64,000 nucleotides of DNA from Sequoia sempervirens (taxonomy: Eukaryota > Streptophyta > Pinopsida > Cupressales > Cupressaceae): contig VDFB02195933.1 of NCBI GenBank assembly GCA_007258455.2, positions 58,735 to 122,734 of the forward strand, given 5' to 3'. Both the position numbers and the translations under genes were made by a program. The first letter of the stretch is position 1, and each line of letters opens with the position of its first letter. A model generated the notes under the pieces. It searched no databases. It was not told where the DNA came from and was given only the letters and a program-made list of their open reading frames with translations. Of the stretch, positions 38,401 through 45,679 are shown piece after piece.

Positions 38401-41400
38401 ATTTTCTTCTTCAAATGGACAAATTTTTCAAGATTTTTTTGAGACATGGGTTTTGTTCAGAATTTCGTTACAAGAAGACCCAGATCGTCCTTTTTTGAAA
38501 ATTTTGAGCGTAGACTAAAAAAGCAGCAAACCCTAATTTCTTCAATTTTTCACCGAAAAAGCCAGCACCTGGATTTTGTTCAGAAGACAATTTGGAATGA
38601 ACCCAATTGATCAGATTTAAAAAACACTGATGTTTGATTGAAAAAGCAACCAACCCTAGAATTTGAAATTTTCTTGAAAAAGCTGTGAGATGGGTTTTCT
38701 TCAGAAGACTGTTTTGAAAGGGCCCAAATGATCAAAATTTGAAAACACTGAGGATTTCACTGACAGGCAAGGAAAAAGCAGCTGCTGCAACTTGATAAAT
38801 TTCCTCAAAAATTCTTCAGAAGAATGAGATGAAGAAACCCAGATGGCTGAAAATTGAAGACTTTGACCTTCTTCAAAAATTTGATGTTTTGGATGAAAAA
38901 AGCATGAAAAAGCAAAGTCTTATGTTGTTGGTCTGAAAATTGATGAACTTCTTGAAAATCAGCAACCTTGAACTCTTGAATCTTGAAATATAAACTTCAA
39001 AGTTGCTGCTCCTCTTCAATTTGGACGCCACCTGCAAAAATAATGAAATTTGAATGATAAAAGCCTCTTAAATAAGCTCTAGGCTTGGTATAACTCTGCT
39101 TTCTTTCGCTTTTATCCTTCGAAACCCTAAAATCAGCCTGTTCATCGAACTTGGACATCCATTTCCATCTTGAATTTTGAAATTTTGGAAATTTTGACTA
39201 AGGCATGATATTTTGGGTGCCCTTCTTGGCTGGAGGCGCCAACCTTCTCCAGACTTAACCATTTTTCATGAGTTTTCAACATTTCCTCAATTTTGGACCC
39301 TATTTGATCTTCGATCTCCGGCTTCCAGGTTGATCCGATGGATGAGCTGAATAATTCATCGCGAAGCTTGTTTGATTCTGAGAAGATTGTTCTGGAGGCG
39401 TCTCTGGCTAAAAACATTGTTTTGACCTTCAAATTCATGGGAGCCTTTTTCCTCCAGGGGCTCTGAACTTTCACAGTGTTAGCCATTTTTGTATGATTTT
39501 CAAATTCTTCATTTCCCGTTGATCTTCTAATGAAATCTCGATTTCGGGAGCTACACTGATCTAATTGACTGACCGTCAGCTTCGTTGGATAGCTCAATTG
39601 AATCTGACGAGGTGATCTTGGATGCTACGTTTGCAAATTCTAACATTTAGAGCTTCAAAACCTTAGGCGCCCTTTCTCTCCAGGGGCGCCCACCTTTACC
39701 AGACTTAGAAATTTTTTCATTTCTTCATCAATTCCTCTTCTACAGATGATCCTGTCAGATCTAAAAACCCGGGCGTTAGATTAACTGATGGTTGGGCTCA
39801 TTACGAAGCTGAGGAGATTCTGAGAGGGGTCGCCTGGAAGTAACTTTGTCAGAAATTTGGATTTGAGGCATCAAAAGCTTGGGCGCCCCTGGCAAGCTGG
39901 GGCACCCAACTTCACTAGAGTTAGTCATTTTCATAACTTTCCCCTTTGCTTTTGACTTTTGACATTTAACTCTTGTCAAACCCTCTGTTTCGCCTCCTAT
40001 ATCTATCGACTACCAACTCTAATTGACGTGCTGATGATCTCATTGGAAAGCCTGTTCAAATCTAAATAAGTCACGATGGAGGCTTCACTGGCGAATTCAT
40101 CTGTTTGAGCACTCAAAAACTTGGGCGCCTATCTCCTTCAGGGGCGCCCATTTGCTCCATACTTAGAATATTTTTCATTAGGTTTTATCTTCAAATTCAA
40201 ACCTTCATCCTATACCTTTACCTCGATCTGGATTTGTCGGAGAACAACAAGTCGAATGCTCTAAAGAAGACACCCATTGCGAAGCTGTTTGAATTCTGGA
40301 GAGATTGAGCATTTTTGCAAATCCTTACAGCTAAGTTAGGCCCCTCAAAAAGCTGGGCGCCCCTGGGCACCAGGGGCACTGAAAGTTCCCAGACATATAA
40401 ACTTTTCAAACATTTTCAAGATTTCATTCTACATTATGTTTGAAACCCCCCTATTTGATCTCGAATTCCGGACGAATGGATGATCTGATTACTGCACTGT
40501 CGGACTCATTGCGAAGCTAGGAGGATTCTGAACAAAATTTGTCTCAGAGAAGAAACCCTAATTCCTGCATCTGATGCCCCAAAAAGATGGGCGCCTATCT
40601 TCTCTTGGGGCGCCCAAGTCAAGCAAACTTAGTCAAAATTTTAATGTTTTCACCTTCTTCCTCGTTCTTCGTGCTTGCTCACCAACTCACCTCCTATTGA
40701 ATGCCTGAGTGTTGAATCTGACGCCTGGCAGTTGACTGACCTCCATTGATGACCTCGAAGCTCCTAATATGCTTCTGAAAAAGCAGAATAGACCCACTAG
40801 GGAAAAACTGATCTTTTTAAGATTCTGACTGCACTAGTCTGATATGGAAGTATTTTGAGCAAATCAAAATCAGTTTGAACTCTAACGGACCAACTTTCTA
40901 TTTTTAGAAAGTTTTGCCAGTATCAATTTCAAAAGAAACCCAAAAAAAGTTACTATTTTTAGAAAATTTCGAAAAATAGCTATTTTCCTAAAAAGTAGAG
41001 ATGAAAAACTGATATCTGGGTTTTGTAGATTAGGTCGCTCTGAGCAGACCCAGATCGTCGAATTTTGAAAATTTTATGTTTTAATCCCCCATGCAAGACA
41101 TGCACACCCAAATTTTGACCTTTTTGACAAATTTAACAAGACTTTTACTCATTTCTTCAAAATGTCTGTGTAGCAAAAATTTTAATTTTGGGGTACAACA
41201 AAGCGGAAGAAGCAAATGATCTCTCCAGAGGAGCTCGACCTCGAAGAGATAGTCCCTCCAAAGGCTAAAGGGAAGAAAAAGGCAAAAGTATACTCAAGAC
41301 TAAACGTTGACAAGACTGGCCACAAGTATGCGGAGATTGGCATACCACCGCAAGAAGGAGATGTCAATATGGAGGACTACATAGTAACAAGAGTCCAGCT

Positions 41401-44400
41401 TGGCAAAGTTACCAATGAAAGTGCAAAAGCAGATGCGCAAGTGACATTGGACATCTTGGCTGGAAGACTGGATAAAATGGAGCAAGCTCGCAATATCTAC
41501 AAACAGAGGGCAGAGCATTATGCCACTGTTGTAAAGAGACTTGCAGGATCTTCAACTAACGCACAACCACTGGCAGTTGTAAGTATTGAGGACCCAGCTG
41601 TCAAGAAAGCTGAGAAGTTCGCCTCCAAAGGCAGGGTGTTGTATGGTTTCATTGAGAAGATCATAGAACACGGATCTCAGATCATAATTGTTGCGGACGA
41701 GAAAACTACTCTGTTGGCCAAGCTCACCACAGAGCTTGATAAGGAGAAAAGTGTACTTTCCCAGGAGCGCAGAGATATGGAAAAATGCCTGCTGTCATGG
41801 TCACAGATGAAGCAGGTAAAGCTCAGTAAATTGGTGGAAGCCGGGGTAATTCCCAATAAAGAAAAATTCATTGAGGTAAGAGAATCTTTGAAACATCGAA
41901 TTCAAGTAATTCAATCTCTTATGGAGGATCTCCACCAAGTGCAGGAAGATGTCGAAGGGCATCGTGTGATTATTGAAAAATGTATCAAGGAGTTACCATG
42001 ACAACTTCTTGAGGAAAATTGTATTTTCTTGCCAGCCACAGAAATATCCCAGATCTTCAAGGAAGCCATCATGAAGTTCATTGACAGCGCAGACTTTTCA
42101 GAAGCCTCTCTGAACATCATTTGTGATACAAGGCTCACATTGGATAACCTAAAAACGCATCTTGACAGGTGCAAGAAGGTTCACTCATCTGCCATGAGAT
42201 CGATCACGAAAATTCACACCATTGTGGATTACACCGTTGGTCCGAATGAGAAGTTCGTGCAGAAGACTAGGAAGAAATACGAAGACTTCCGCGCCCAAAG
42301 CAAGGAAACATGAAGGTTCTTGATCTCTAGTGTAAGACATTTTTATGCTTCCCATTATGCATCTTGTAAATATTTCCTGAGATTTTATATGTCTTTTTGT
42401 AAATTGTAATTGCACCAAGTTCAAGATGTAATTTCATTAAGAAAAATTACACTTTGACTTTGGTCAAAGTTAGGTGAGATCTCCTTGAATCACTCACCCA
42501 ACTTTCCTTAATTTTCTCAATTAGTTTCCTAATTTTGCTCTTCCCTCTTTCCATTTATATGAGGGGTTTCCTTTGTATTGTGGATCCTTTAATTTTTGCA
42601 ACGAAGTGCTGCTCAATTTGCAACAAATTGTGAAACTTTGTGTTCATGTTTTGTGAATCTAAATATGATCAATAAAGGAAGAAATTGCATACCAGACTTT
42701 GCGTTGAATCGATTGTCTCTTGAATTTGATTGAGATTGGTGGTGATTAGTTTATGAAATCTGAAGGTCTTCAAGTGATTCTTGTGGACTTTGTGTCACAT
42801 TTGTAACTTGAATTTGTGTTTATGTTTTAATGTTTTGGTTGAAAGATCTACAAGACTTTGAGCTTGTAATCTCTCATGCTGTTCAAATGAATTGCTGCAT
42901 CTAAGAAGACTTTGTGCTTCTAATGCAACAAACTATATTGTTCTCACAGATCTGCAGTTGAAAAGACTACGAAACGACTTTGCGCCTTCATGAGCCTTAC
43001 TTGTTTCCATTTTTCTTTTGTTATAATCTTATCTGATACCTCTAAGTTGTGCTTTGCCAAGATAGGGAATCAATTGTACTACTTTTGGTAAGTTTCTAGT
43101 ACTTTGAATTAAGAACATTTTCAGCTGTGAAGCATTATACACATCTTTTCTGAAAAAAGAGAGAATGATGAATGCGACACACACCCCCCACTTCATAAAT
43201 ACTGTAAATATTTTGTAAATACTCTAGCTGGTTTCTAATTGTAAGAAGGGCGCCTCCCCTTGCTGAGAGGAGAGATTGAATCTCACATAGCTGTGGCTGA
43301 AATCCTAGTTGTGTAATCTATTGAAAAAGCTGATTACATAATTTTCACCCAACAGGATGCTTATGCTGGAGAGGTATCCCACTTTGTTTTTAGATTTCTT
43401 GTGCAATTCATTGTCTTGATTTAACCTTTAAAGAAATTGGCAAAATTCAATGGGCTAATTTCATATAGAAGGAGGCAAAAACCATCATGAAATTCATCTA
43501 CAATTACATGAGGCTGCTAACATATGATGTGCACCTTCATGAATAGGATGGAACTTCTTCAACCAATGTGATAAGATTCACTAACCACTTCCTTGTATTG
43601 TAGATTGTGTATGCCTAGAACATGAATTTGAAGTGAATGCCCGTATCAAATGAGCAGTTAGATTCTACCCTTGGTGATAATATGGATGGCAAGATCATAG
43701 AAAATTAAATTTTTGTCCCAAATTTAGCTAGAGGTAGATTGTGCTACTTTAGGAGCCTTAAGTCAGGCTTTTGTAGCTAGTTGACGGCAGGAAATCTCCA
43801 ATGTGCTACTTGTATGAGACTATCGATAGAGACAACGAAGCTAATAGGGAAAGAATGGACCATGATAAGGACAAGTACGTGAAGATATAGGAGATCATCA
43901 ATGAGAGATAGGATCACTAGATTCATTCCACCCTCCATGCTGCTAGATAATTCTTGAGCCCCACATTTTACAATGATTCCTTCAGCCTCACTAAAGAGGT
44001 GAATGAGGGCCTCTTCCCATGCATCGAGAGATTTTTTCTTCAATCACAAGATCAGTGGGCGGTCACTATAAAGTTGCCCACATATCAACAAAGAACAGGA
44101 TTTTGTGCAATTCATTGTCTTGATTTCTTCTCTGCTTTTCCTTTTTAAACCAAGAAATTTAAGAAAGATATCCATATAATTTAATGTACAAGGAAGAAGC
44201 CAGACAGACACATCCTTGGAAATTTGAATGCAAGTATAAAGGAAAACACATCCTAGAAAATTATTGTATCAATGACACTTTAACATAAATGAAACTAATA
44301 CTGTTTTCGTGAAAGAAATAGAGACAATCACACACTCGAAGTTCTTGAACATACAGGTAAAGAATTGAGTGTGTCTTTGATTAGCATCTCATCAATTAGT

Positions 44401-45679
44401 GTTAGAAGATATAGTGTGTTATCACGACAAGGTTGCACGGCAAATAAGTTCTGCTTGAAGGCAATGTCAAGCAGTCCTTTTACCAAGTCTCCCAGCAGTT
44501 CATGCATAAGAGTTAATCCAGAAAATTGTGCCTGCAAACCAAAATTCCAGACAAAAAATCTTCAGTAAGAATGGCTTTTCACCATATGCAAAATCCAATT
44601 GAGGCTAAAAATATATTCATCAAATGTGAGAAGATACAAGGCCTTTACTAACCAAAAAAGAAGGGGAAAAATTAGATTCACCTGTTCCACATACAAGAGA
44701 AGGAAATTCACAGTTTGCTCTACGTGACGCCATCCCCCTTTTACATTACATATGCAGTGACAGTGAACAATACAAAAAGTATTTCTTACTAGCATTTTTT
44801 CACTATATTGTGTAATATAAGCTTCACCGGACTTCAGAATCTGGTGTTCCTTTACTTTGACATCAGACAAAACTTGCAAGAACCAGGCCTGCCACATATA
44901 CTCCTGTCAAGAGTTGCAAGAAAACAGTTATGAACAAAAATATGTGCTTTGAATGACCTCATGTACATGTTTCATTAGGGAAATAAGATAGAAGGGGGAG
45001 AAGGGACAATAAAGAAAATGCCTACCGAAATCAAGGAATCAATATTTGACTGATTTGCTTCAAGCAGCATCTGTAAATCTGTCAATATGCATTCCCTTGT
45101 TGCAAAGTCTTGACAATTTAAAATAAATTTAAAAAGAACTCCCAATATCTGAGGGAGGACAAAATGAGATGAAGGTGCAGTGACTGATGTTTTCTTGTCG
45201 CCTTGCTCCTGTGGATGATTAGTTTTCTGCAAGACCTGAATTAAATCGACCATATCCAGTTTGAATTAGAAAAGCTATGCTTCTTTTCCTTCATTTCCCA
45301 ATGAAAACATCACTAATTTTCTCCTTAAATAGAAACAGGAAGCTTAGATAATTTCATTGTAACATAAACTTTCAAAAAACATAGGGAAATAGTCATCGAC
45401 AGGTTCTGACAAGCTACCTGTTTAGGACTAGCACCACCTAGAAGAACATCAAATAAAGTAGCGCACAAAGAATCTGTGAAAGGAAATGTCAATAGTCTAT
45501 CTGCAATTGCACCGAAAATGGGTTCAAATTTTGACTGTTCCCTCTGCTGATTCTCAATGGAAGATTTTGCACTCCCACCTCCAAGTGAAAATAAACGCAT
45601 GCCCTTTTTCTCAATTGGTGTTCCAACCAAAATCCTTCCCAAAACTTGCAAACCTTGCAACCTGATTACTTCTGTTTGT
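5898..45679 (-). CDS. BCHC: BEACH-domain protein C-like gene, 14 internal exons (partial gene)
   Basis: Plant BEACH proteins of the C group are large scaffold proteins of membrane traffic and vacuolar transport. This gene model, read right to left, joins 45418-45679, 45026-45235, 44682-44903, 44355-44531, 16741-16874, 15373-15855, 14990-15203, 14552-14773, 13658-14155, 13220-13558, 12685-13137, 12496-12542, 12282-12375 and 5898-6104. Every intron is GT-AG and every junction keeps frame over 3562 nt with no stop. The order is armadillo-like region, a linker, PH-BEACH (from 13558 into 13137) and BEACH (from about 13000 to 5898), with motifs such as [20 protein letters not shown] and [16 protein letters not shown]. 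Similarity to Arabidopsis BCHC1/BCHC2 is from memory of the family. First exons, the BEACH C-terminal end and WD40 repeats are outside the window. Which paralogue it is remains open. Confidence 0.93.
6333..6964 (+). repeat. Copia 5' LTR
   Basis: The LTR starts TGTTGATG and ends TTTACA. A TATA box (TATAAATA) lies at 6771-6778. Upstream, about 6595-6755 is a dense block of ACGTGTC and GACACGT motifs arranged as hairpins. It is 36 bp longer than the 3' LTR in that block. Confidence 0.95.
6595..6755 (+). promoter_or_regulatory. ACGTGTC-rich palindromic block and TATA region of copia LTR
   Basis: The block holds five exact ACGTGTC or GACACGT heptamers and several near copies. One perfect hairpin spans 6610-6639 (13-bp stem GGACGTGTCTCCA, 4-nt loop AGTG), and a second with one mismatch spans 6703-6732. 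ACGTGTC is the core of plant ABA-response elements bound by bZIP factors. A stress-responsive enhancer is inferred, not shown. The TATA box is about 16 bp downstream. Confidence 0.6.
7067..11029 (+). pseudogene. Copia gag-pol polyprotein, one nonsense codon
   Basis: The start ATG is taken at 7067, where the typical copia gag N-terminus begins ([18 protein letters not shown]). Codon 41 is TAG (7187-7189); the frame is then open for 1260 codons to 11029. Domains in order: gag with CCHC knuckle ([15 protein letters not shown], about 7781), protease DSGS (about 7960), integrase HHCC (about 8350) and D-D-E core ([15 protein letters not shown]), RT with YVDD (about 10087) and RNase H (about 10560-10960). 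All catalytic residues I can see are present. Apart from the single CAG-to-TAG type change it could encode a working enzyme set. Confidence 0.93.
11250..11480 (+). repeat. Degenerate GATATC-rich repeats between pol and 3' LTR
   Basis: Four copies of a motif close to ATCATGTGACTTGATATC lie at about 11253, 11313, 11411 and 11460 with irregular spacing. The minus-strand copia element has a comparable array in the same place (59390-59735). Function unknown. Confidence 0.6.
11564..12159 (+). repeat. Copia 3' LTR
   Basis: This 596-bp LTR matches the 5' LTR, starting TGTTGATG and ending TTTACA. TATA box at 11965-11972. It keeps one perfect ACGTGTC hairpin (11898-11927) but lacks the other, consistent with deletion between ACACGTCCT direct repeats. 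Most differences from the 5' LTR are C-to-T or G-to-A changes. Confidence 0.95.
12282..12375 (-). CDS. BCHC: BCHC-like exon 13 of window (94 bp)
   Basis: It completes the Ser codon and encodes [11 protein letters not shown] and [17 protein letters not shown], a conserved BEACH segment. Acceptor TTCCTCAG, donor GTATCA. The following intron holds the Ty1-copia element. Confidence 0.94.
12496..12542 (-). CDS. BCHC: BCHC-like exon 12 of window (47 bp)
   Basis: This micro-exon encodes [15 protein letters not shown] plus two bases of a Ser codon, exactly the BEACH stretch expected between GALDTKR and the next exon. Acceptor TTTCACAG, donor GTAAAG. Confidence 0.93.
12685..13137 (-). CDS. BCHC: BCHC-like exon 11 of window, PH-BEACH end and BEACH start
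   Basis: One hundred fifty-one codons carry the end of PH-BEACH ([24 protein letters not shown]) and the BEACH N-terminal half ([48 protein letters not shown]). The BEACH core motifs are intact. Acceptor TTGCAG, donor GTTAAA. Confidence 0.96.
13220..13558 (-). CDS. BCHC: BCHC-like exon 10 of window, PH-BEACH start
   Basis: One hundred thirteen codons start [20 protein letters not shown], the first strands of the PH-BEACH domain, and end RRWDLSK. The acceptor is TCTGCAG and the donor GTAATA. An inserted basic and acidic loop sits between the strands, as in plant C-group proteins. Confidence 0.93.
13658..14155 (-). CDS. BCHC: BCHC-like exon 9 of window
   Basis: One hundred sixty-six codons start [20 protein letters not shown] and include [20 protein letters not shown]. 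The second half is an acidic low-complexity linker (many Glu, Asp and Ser) before the PH-BEACH domain. Acceptor TTTTGCAG, donor GTATTG. Confidence 0.92.
14552..14773 (-). CDS. BCHC: BCHC-like exon 8 of window
   Basis: Seventy-four codons start [16 protein letters not shown] and end [11 protein letters not shown]. The segment is rich in Glu, Leu and Lys and probably forms a long helix or coiled coil. Acceptor CTGTAACAG-type (TTACAG), donor GTAAGA. Confidence 0.88.
14990..15203 (-). CDS. BCHC: BCHC-like exon 7 of window
   Basis: This 214-bp exon completes the Trp codon of exon 6 and encodes [18 protein letters not shown] and [13 protein letters not shown], then [11 protein letters not shown]. 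These are hallmark C-group sequences. Acceptor TGAGCAG, donor GTATAT. Confidence 0.92.
15373..15855 (-). CDS. BCHC: BCHC-like exon 6 of window
   Basis: This 483-bp exon starts after TTTTGCCAG and ends before GTATTTCC. It encodes [38 protein letters not shown] and [17 protein letters not shown], which match the C-group segment that precedes the PH-BEACH domain. It shares split Arg and Trp codons with its neighbours. Confidence 0.92.
16741..16874 (-). CDS. BCHC: BCHC-like exon 5 of window
   Basis: This 134-bp exon follows the giant intron: acceptor AATTACAG, first codons [18 protein letters not shown], last codons DLSGISDG and two bases of an Arg codon. The donor is GTTCTT. It is moderately conserved and reads as a flexible linker. 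Confidence 0.82.
16875..19638. other. Left part of the 27-kb intron, no recognised gene
   Basis: AT-rich intronic DNA. It holds a 39-bp tandem duplication (17640-17717). At about 19100-19640 there is a vaguely coding-like minus-strand stretch with many stops, which I could not assign to any family. Confidence 0.5.
17640..17717. repeat. 39-bp tandem duplication
   Basis: Two head-to-tail copies (17640-17678 and 17679-17717) differ at three positions, and the first bases of a third follow. On the minus strand each copy carries TGCACAG followed by GTAATTAG, a splice-donor-like string. Confidence 0.85.
20160..20660. repeat. Microsatellite-rich block
   Basis: The stretch is rich in TACA/TGTA steps, then an AC run (about 20430-20452) followed by an AT run (to about 20470), with further TA runs near 20518 and 20630. 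Short open frames here are low-complexity artefacts. Confidence 0.85.
21644..23021 (+). mobile_element. Solo LTR of gypsy family, nested
   Basis: The 1378-bp LTR starts TGTAATGACCCC and ends TCTTACA, with 5-bp target copies TTGTG at 21639-21643 and 23022-23026. Start, end and length agree with the LTR at 1252-2592. The shared palindrome ACTTACTATTTATAGTAAGT is at 21824-21843. No internal region remains, so it was left by recombination between two LTRs. Confidence 0.93.
24173..28194. other. Intronic repeat-derived DNA, no assigned gene
   Basis: The part to about 26580 shows no gene or clear element. From about 26590 the composition changes: strings such as GTGCGCC, GCGCCCCTGC and CCAGACTTAGCCATTTTT appear (26830-26990 and 27850-27950). 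They resemble the units of the tandem array at 39150-40700. This part leads into the split ORF at 28195. Confidence 0.5.
28195..28649 (+). pseudogene. Unknown split ORF, block 1
   Basis: ATG at 28195 opens with a Lys-rich N-terminus; a one-base shift near 28250 leads into the frame with [20 protein letters not shown]. It continues to the solo-LTR target site TAAAT at 28645-28649. The frame resumes exactly after 30648. Confidence 0.6.
28650..30643 (-). mobile_element. Solo LTR of gypsy type, inserted in the unknown ORF
   Basis: On the minus strand it begins TGTAATGTCCCC and ends TTTCA, 1994 bp, with TAAAT at 28645-28649 and 30644-30648. Two palindromes of the shared LTR type lie at 30264-30283 and 30394-30413. 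A 51-bp stretch is repeated 71 bp apart at about 28749 and 28820. No internal coding sequence. Confidence 0.9.
30649..32653 (+). pseudogene. Unknown split ORF, block 2
   Basis: The frame continues from block 1 ([19 protein letters not shown]), has two TAG codons at likely Trp positions, and is open from 30913 to 31566. It then has an acidic segment (about 31785-32165, many Glu, Ser and Asp) and a Pro/Ser/Thr-rich segment (32172-32640). It is interrupted at the target site AAGCG (32654-32658). Confidence 0.6.
32720..33850. other. Left flank of LINE within the 8.5-kb insertion
   Basis: Mostly AT-rich DNA with diverged repeated strings (GGCTAAAAGAGACTCA at about 33224 and 33370). A minus-strand coding-like remnant (about 33690-33850, [20 protein letters not shown]) may continue at about 37975-38300 on the other side of the LINE. 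Family unknown. Confidence 0.4.
33903..34610 (+). CDS. LINE ORF1, coiled coil plus RRM-like domain
   Basis: This 235-aa frame starts at 33903 or slightly upstream. Residues 1-90 are heptad-like (Leu, Gln, Glu and Lys) and should form a coiled coil. Residues about 110-190 hold [23 protein letters not shown] and [20 protein letters not shown], like the RRM of L1-type ORF1 proteins, then [20 protein letters not shown]. That last pattern is typical of ORF1 in many animal and algal LINEs. Angiosperm L1 ORF1 proteins usually have a DUF4283-like domain and zinc knuckle instead. The frame is intact. Role by homology: RNA-binding chaperone of the LINE particle. Confidence 0.75.
   Translation: MLQDQILNLQVNMERGQQELVTLTQELDQLKTAKNEKSAVEGGENIMELKGIQTALADLEVKENQLRVHIEEAKSWSQAVSGSSNEQKGIIEKQVKRQLREEKDKQSRVTNIIIKGLRDFGEKERTDILTRDFLKNKLQWTGHIQQASRIGRKIDGGRDRHVRVTLRNLEDKNKILKNRGLLKGTHIYLDEDLTFEQQEEQRKEWEKVKTARNEGKWAWLKNGKAQISDRFSNKK
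34617..37946 (+). pseudogene. LINE ORF2, endonuclease and reverse transcriptase, broken
   Basis: The endonuclease start has TGA at 34650-34652 where the family has Trp (VVS-stop-NCRG). A one-base loss in a T-run near 34978 shifts the frame. The main frame (34952-37624, 890 aa) contains GDFNART and SDHLPL of the endonuclease and RT motifs [19 protein letters not shown] and [10 protein letters not shown]. The catalytic motif reads YADN (about 36772) instead of YADD, so the RT is inactive. After a stop at 37624 the C-terminal finger [19 protein letters not shown] follows at about 37735-37790. Confidence 0.88.
38440..38900. repeat. Degenerate tandem repeats of about 120 bp
   Basis: Four diverged units share GGGTTTTGTTCAGAAGA followed by a CCCAGATGAT-like string, at about 38448, 38570, 38693 and 38810. 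A related unit is at about 41020 (GACCCAGATCGTCGAATTTT). They form part of the 8.5-kb insertion. Confidence 0.6.
39150..40700. repeat. Degenerate tandem array of about 230 bp with GGGCGCC hairpins
   Basis: Seven units are centred near 39225, 39430, 39665, 39885, 40125, 40355 and 40590. Each contains a GC-rich inverted repeat close to GGGCGCC, a 9-12-nt spacer and GGGGCGCCC, then a CCAGACTTAG-AATTTTTCAT string. The stems are better kept than the rest of the unit in several copies. Confidence 0.75.
41206..42313 (+). pseudogene. Unknown split ORF, block 3
   Basis: The frame resumes as [16 protein letters not shown] after the target copy AAGCG. It is open to TGA at 41999-42001 and continues in another frame (42029-42313, [20 protein letters not shown]). 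It is charged and mostly helical, probably coiled coil ([20 protein letters not shown]). A polyadenylation-like AATAAA is at 42671-42676. Confidence 0.6.
42314..44354. other. 3' flank of unknown ORF and right end of the 27-kb intron
   Basis: The part from 42314 to about 43380 looks like untranslated sequence of the transposon-borne ORF. A 24-bp direct repeat lies at 43399-43422 and 44103-44126 and brackets about 680 bp of unassigned DNA. No gene seen. Confidence 0.5.
44355..44531 (-). CDS. BCHC: BCHC-like exon 4 of window
   Basis: Fifty-nine codons include [20 protein letters not shown] and [20 protein letters not shown], strongly conserved in the plant C-group proteins. The donor is GTATGT. 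The exon ends in Leu-Pro and joins exon 5 as LP-FPGNSF in phase 0, across an intron of 27,480 bp. Confidence 0.93.
44682..44903 (-). CDS. BCHC: BCHC-like exon 3 of window
   Basis: Seventy-four codons run from [16 protein letters not shown] to [10 protein letters not shown], with acceptor TTGACAG and donor GTGAAT. It joins both neighbours in phase 0 across introns of 122 and 150 bp. Confidence 0.88.
45026..45235 (-). CDS. BCHC: BCHC-like exon 2 of window
   Basis: Seventy complete codons run from [13 protein letters not shown] to [10 protein letters not shown], with acceptor ATTCAG and donor GTAGGC. It joins exon 1 in phase 0 across a 182-bp intron. It contains the helical segment [17 protein letters not shown]. 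Confidence 0.9.
45418..45679 (-). CDS. BCHC: BCHC-like exon 1 of window
   Basis: The exon starts after a pyrimidine-rich tract ending TGCAG and ends CAG before GTAGCT. It encodes 87 codons plus one leading base, including [16 protein letters not shown] and [19 protein letters not shown], which belong to the helical armadillo-like region upstream of PH-BEACH. The intron on its 5' side runs at least to 64000 and contains a gypsy element and a copia element. Confidence 0.9.

Larger units (their letters stand above)
32659..41200 (-). mobile_element. 8.5-kb LTR-type insertion with internal tandem repeats and a nested LINE
   Basis: Ends are TGTTGGCG (32659) and GGGGTACAACA (41200), flanked by AAGCG at 32654-32658 and 41201-41205. 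On the minus strand the start TGTTGTACCCC is a common gypsy LTR start. Removing the LINE leaves about 4.4 kb, much of it degenerate tandem repeats (38440-38900 and 39150-40700). I see no second LTR copy, primer site or pol. It is either a very long solo LTR or a non-autonomous element. Confidence 0.7.
28195..42313 (+). pseudogene. Large split ORF of unknown family, probably transposon-borne
   Basis: Three collinear coding blocks on the plus strand, 28195-28649, 30649-32653 and 41206-42313, total about 3.57 kb. They become continuous if two later insertions, each with its own target duplication, are removed. Block 1 has a basic N-terminus and a compact alpha-helical region; block 2 a long folded region rich in Tyr, Phe and Arg, then an acidic Ser/Glu tract and a Pro/Ser/Thr tract; block 3 is charged, helical and probably coiled coil. 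Decay is mild: TAG at 30793-30795 and 30853-30855 (both look like former Trp), a stop near 31564, and a few frameshifts (near 28250, 31780 and 32630). I do not recognise the family. It is antisense inside the BCHC-like intron, so a host gene is unlikely; an accessory or gag-like ORF of an LTR element is possible. Confidence 0.6.

Noticed and set aside
39150..40700. CRISPR-like array
   Set aside because: Units are long and degenerate without unique spacers, in plant nuclear DNA.
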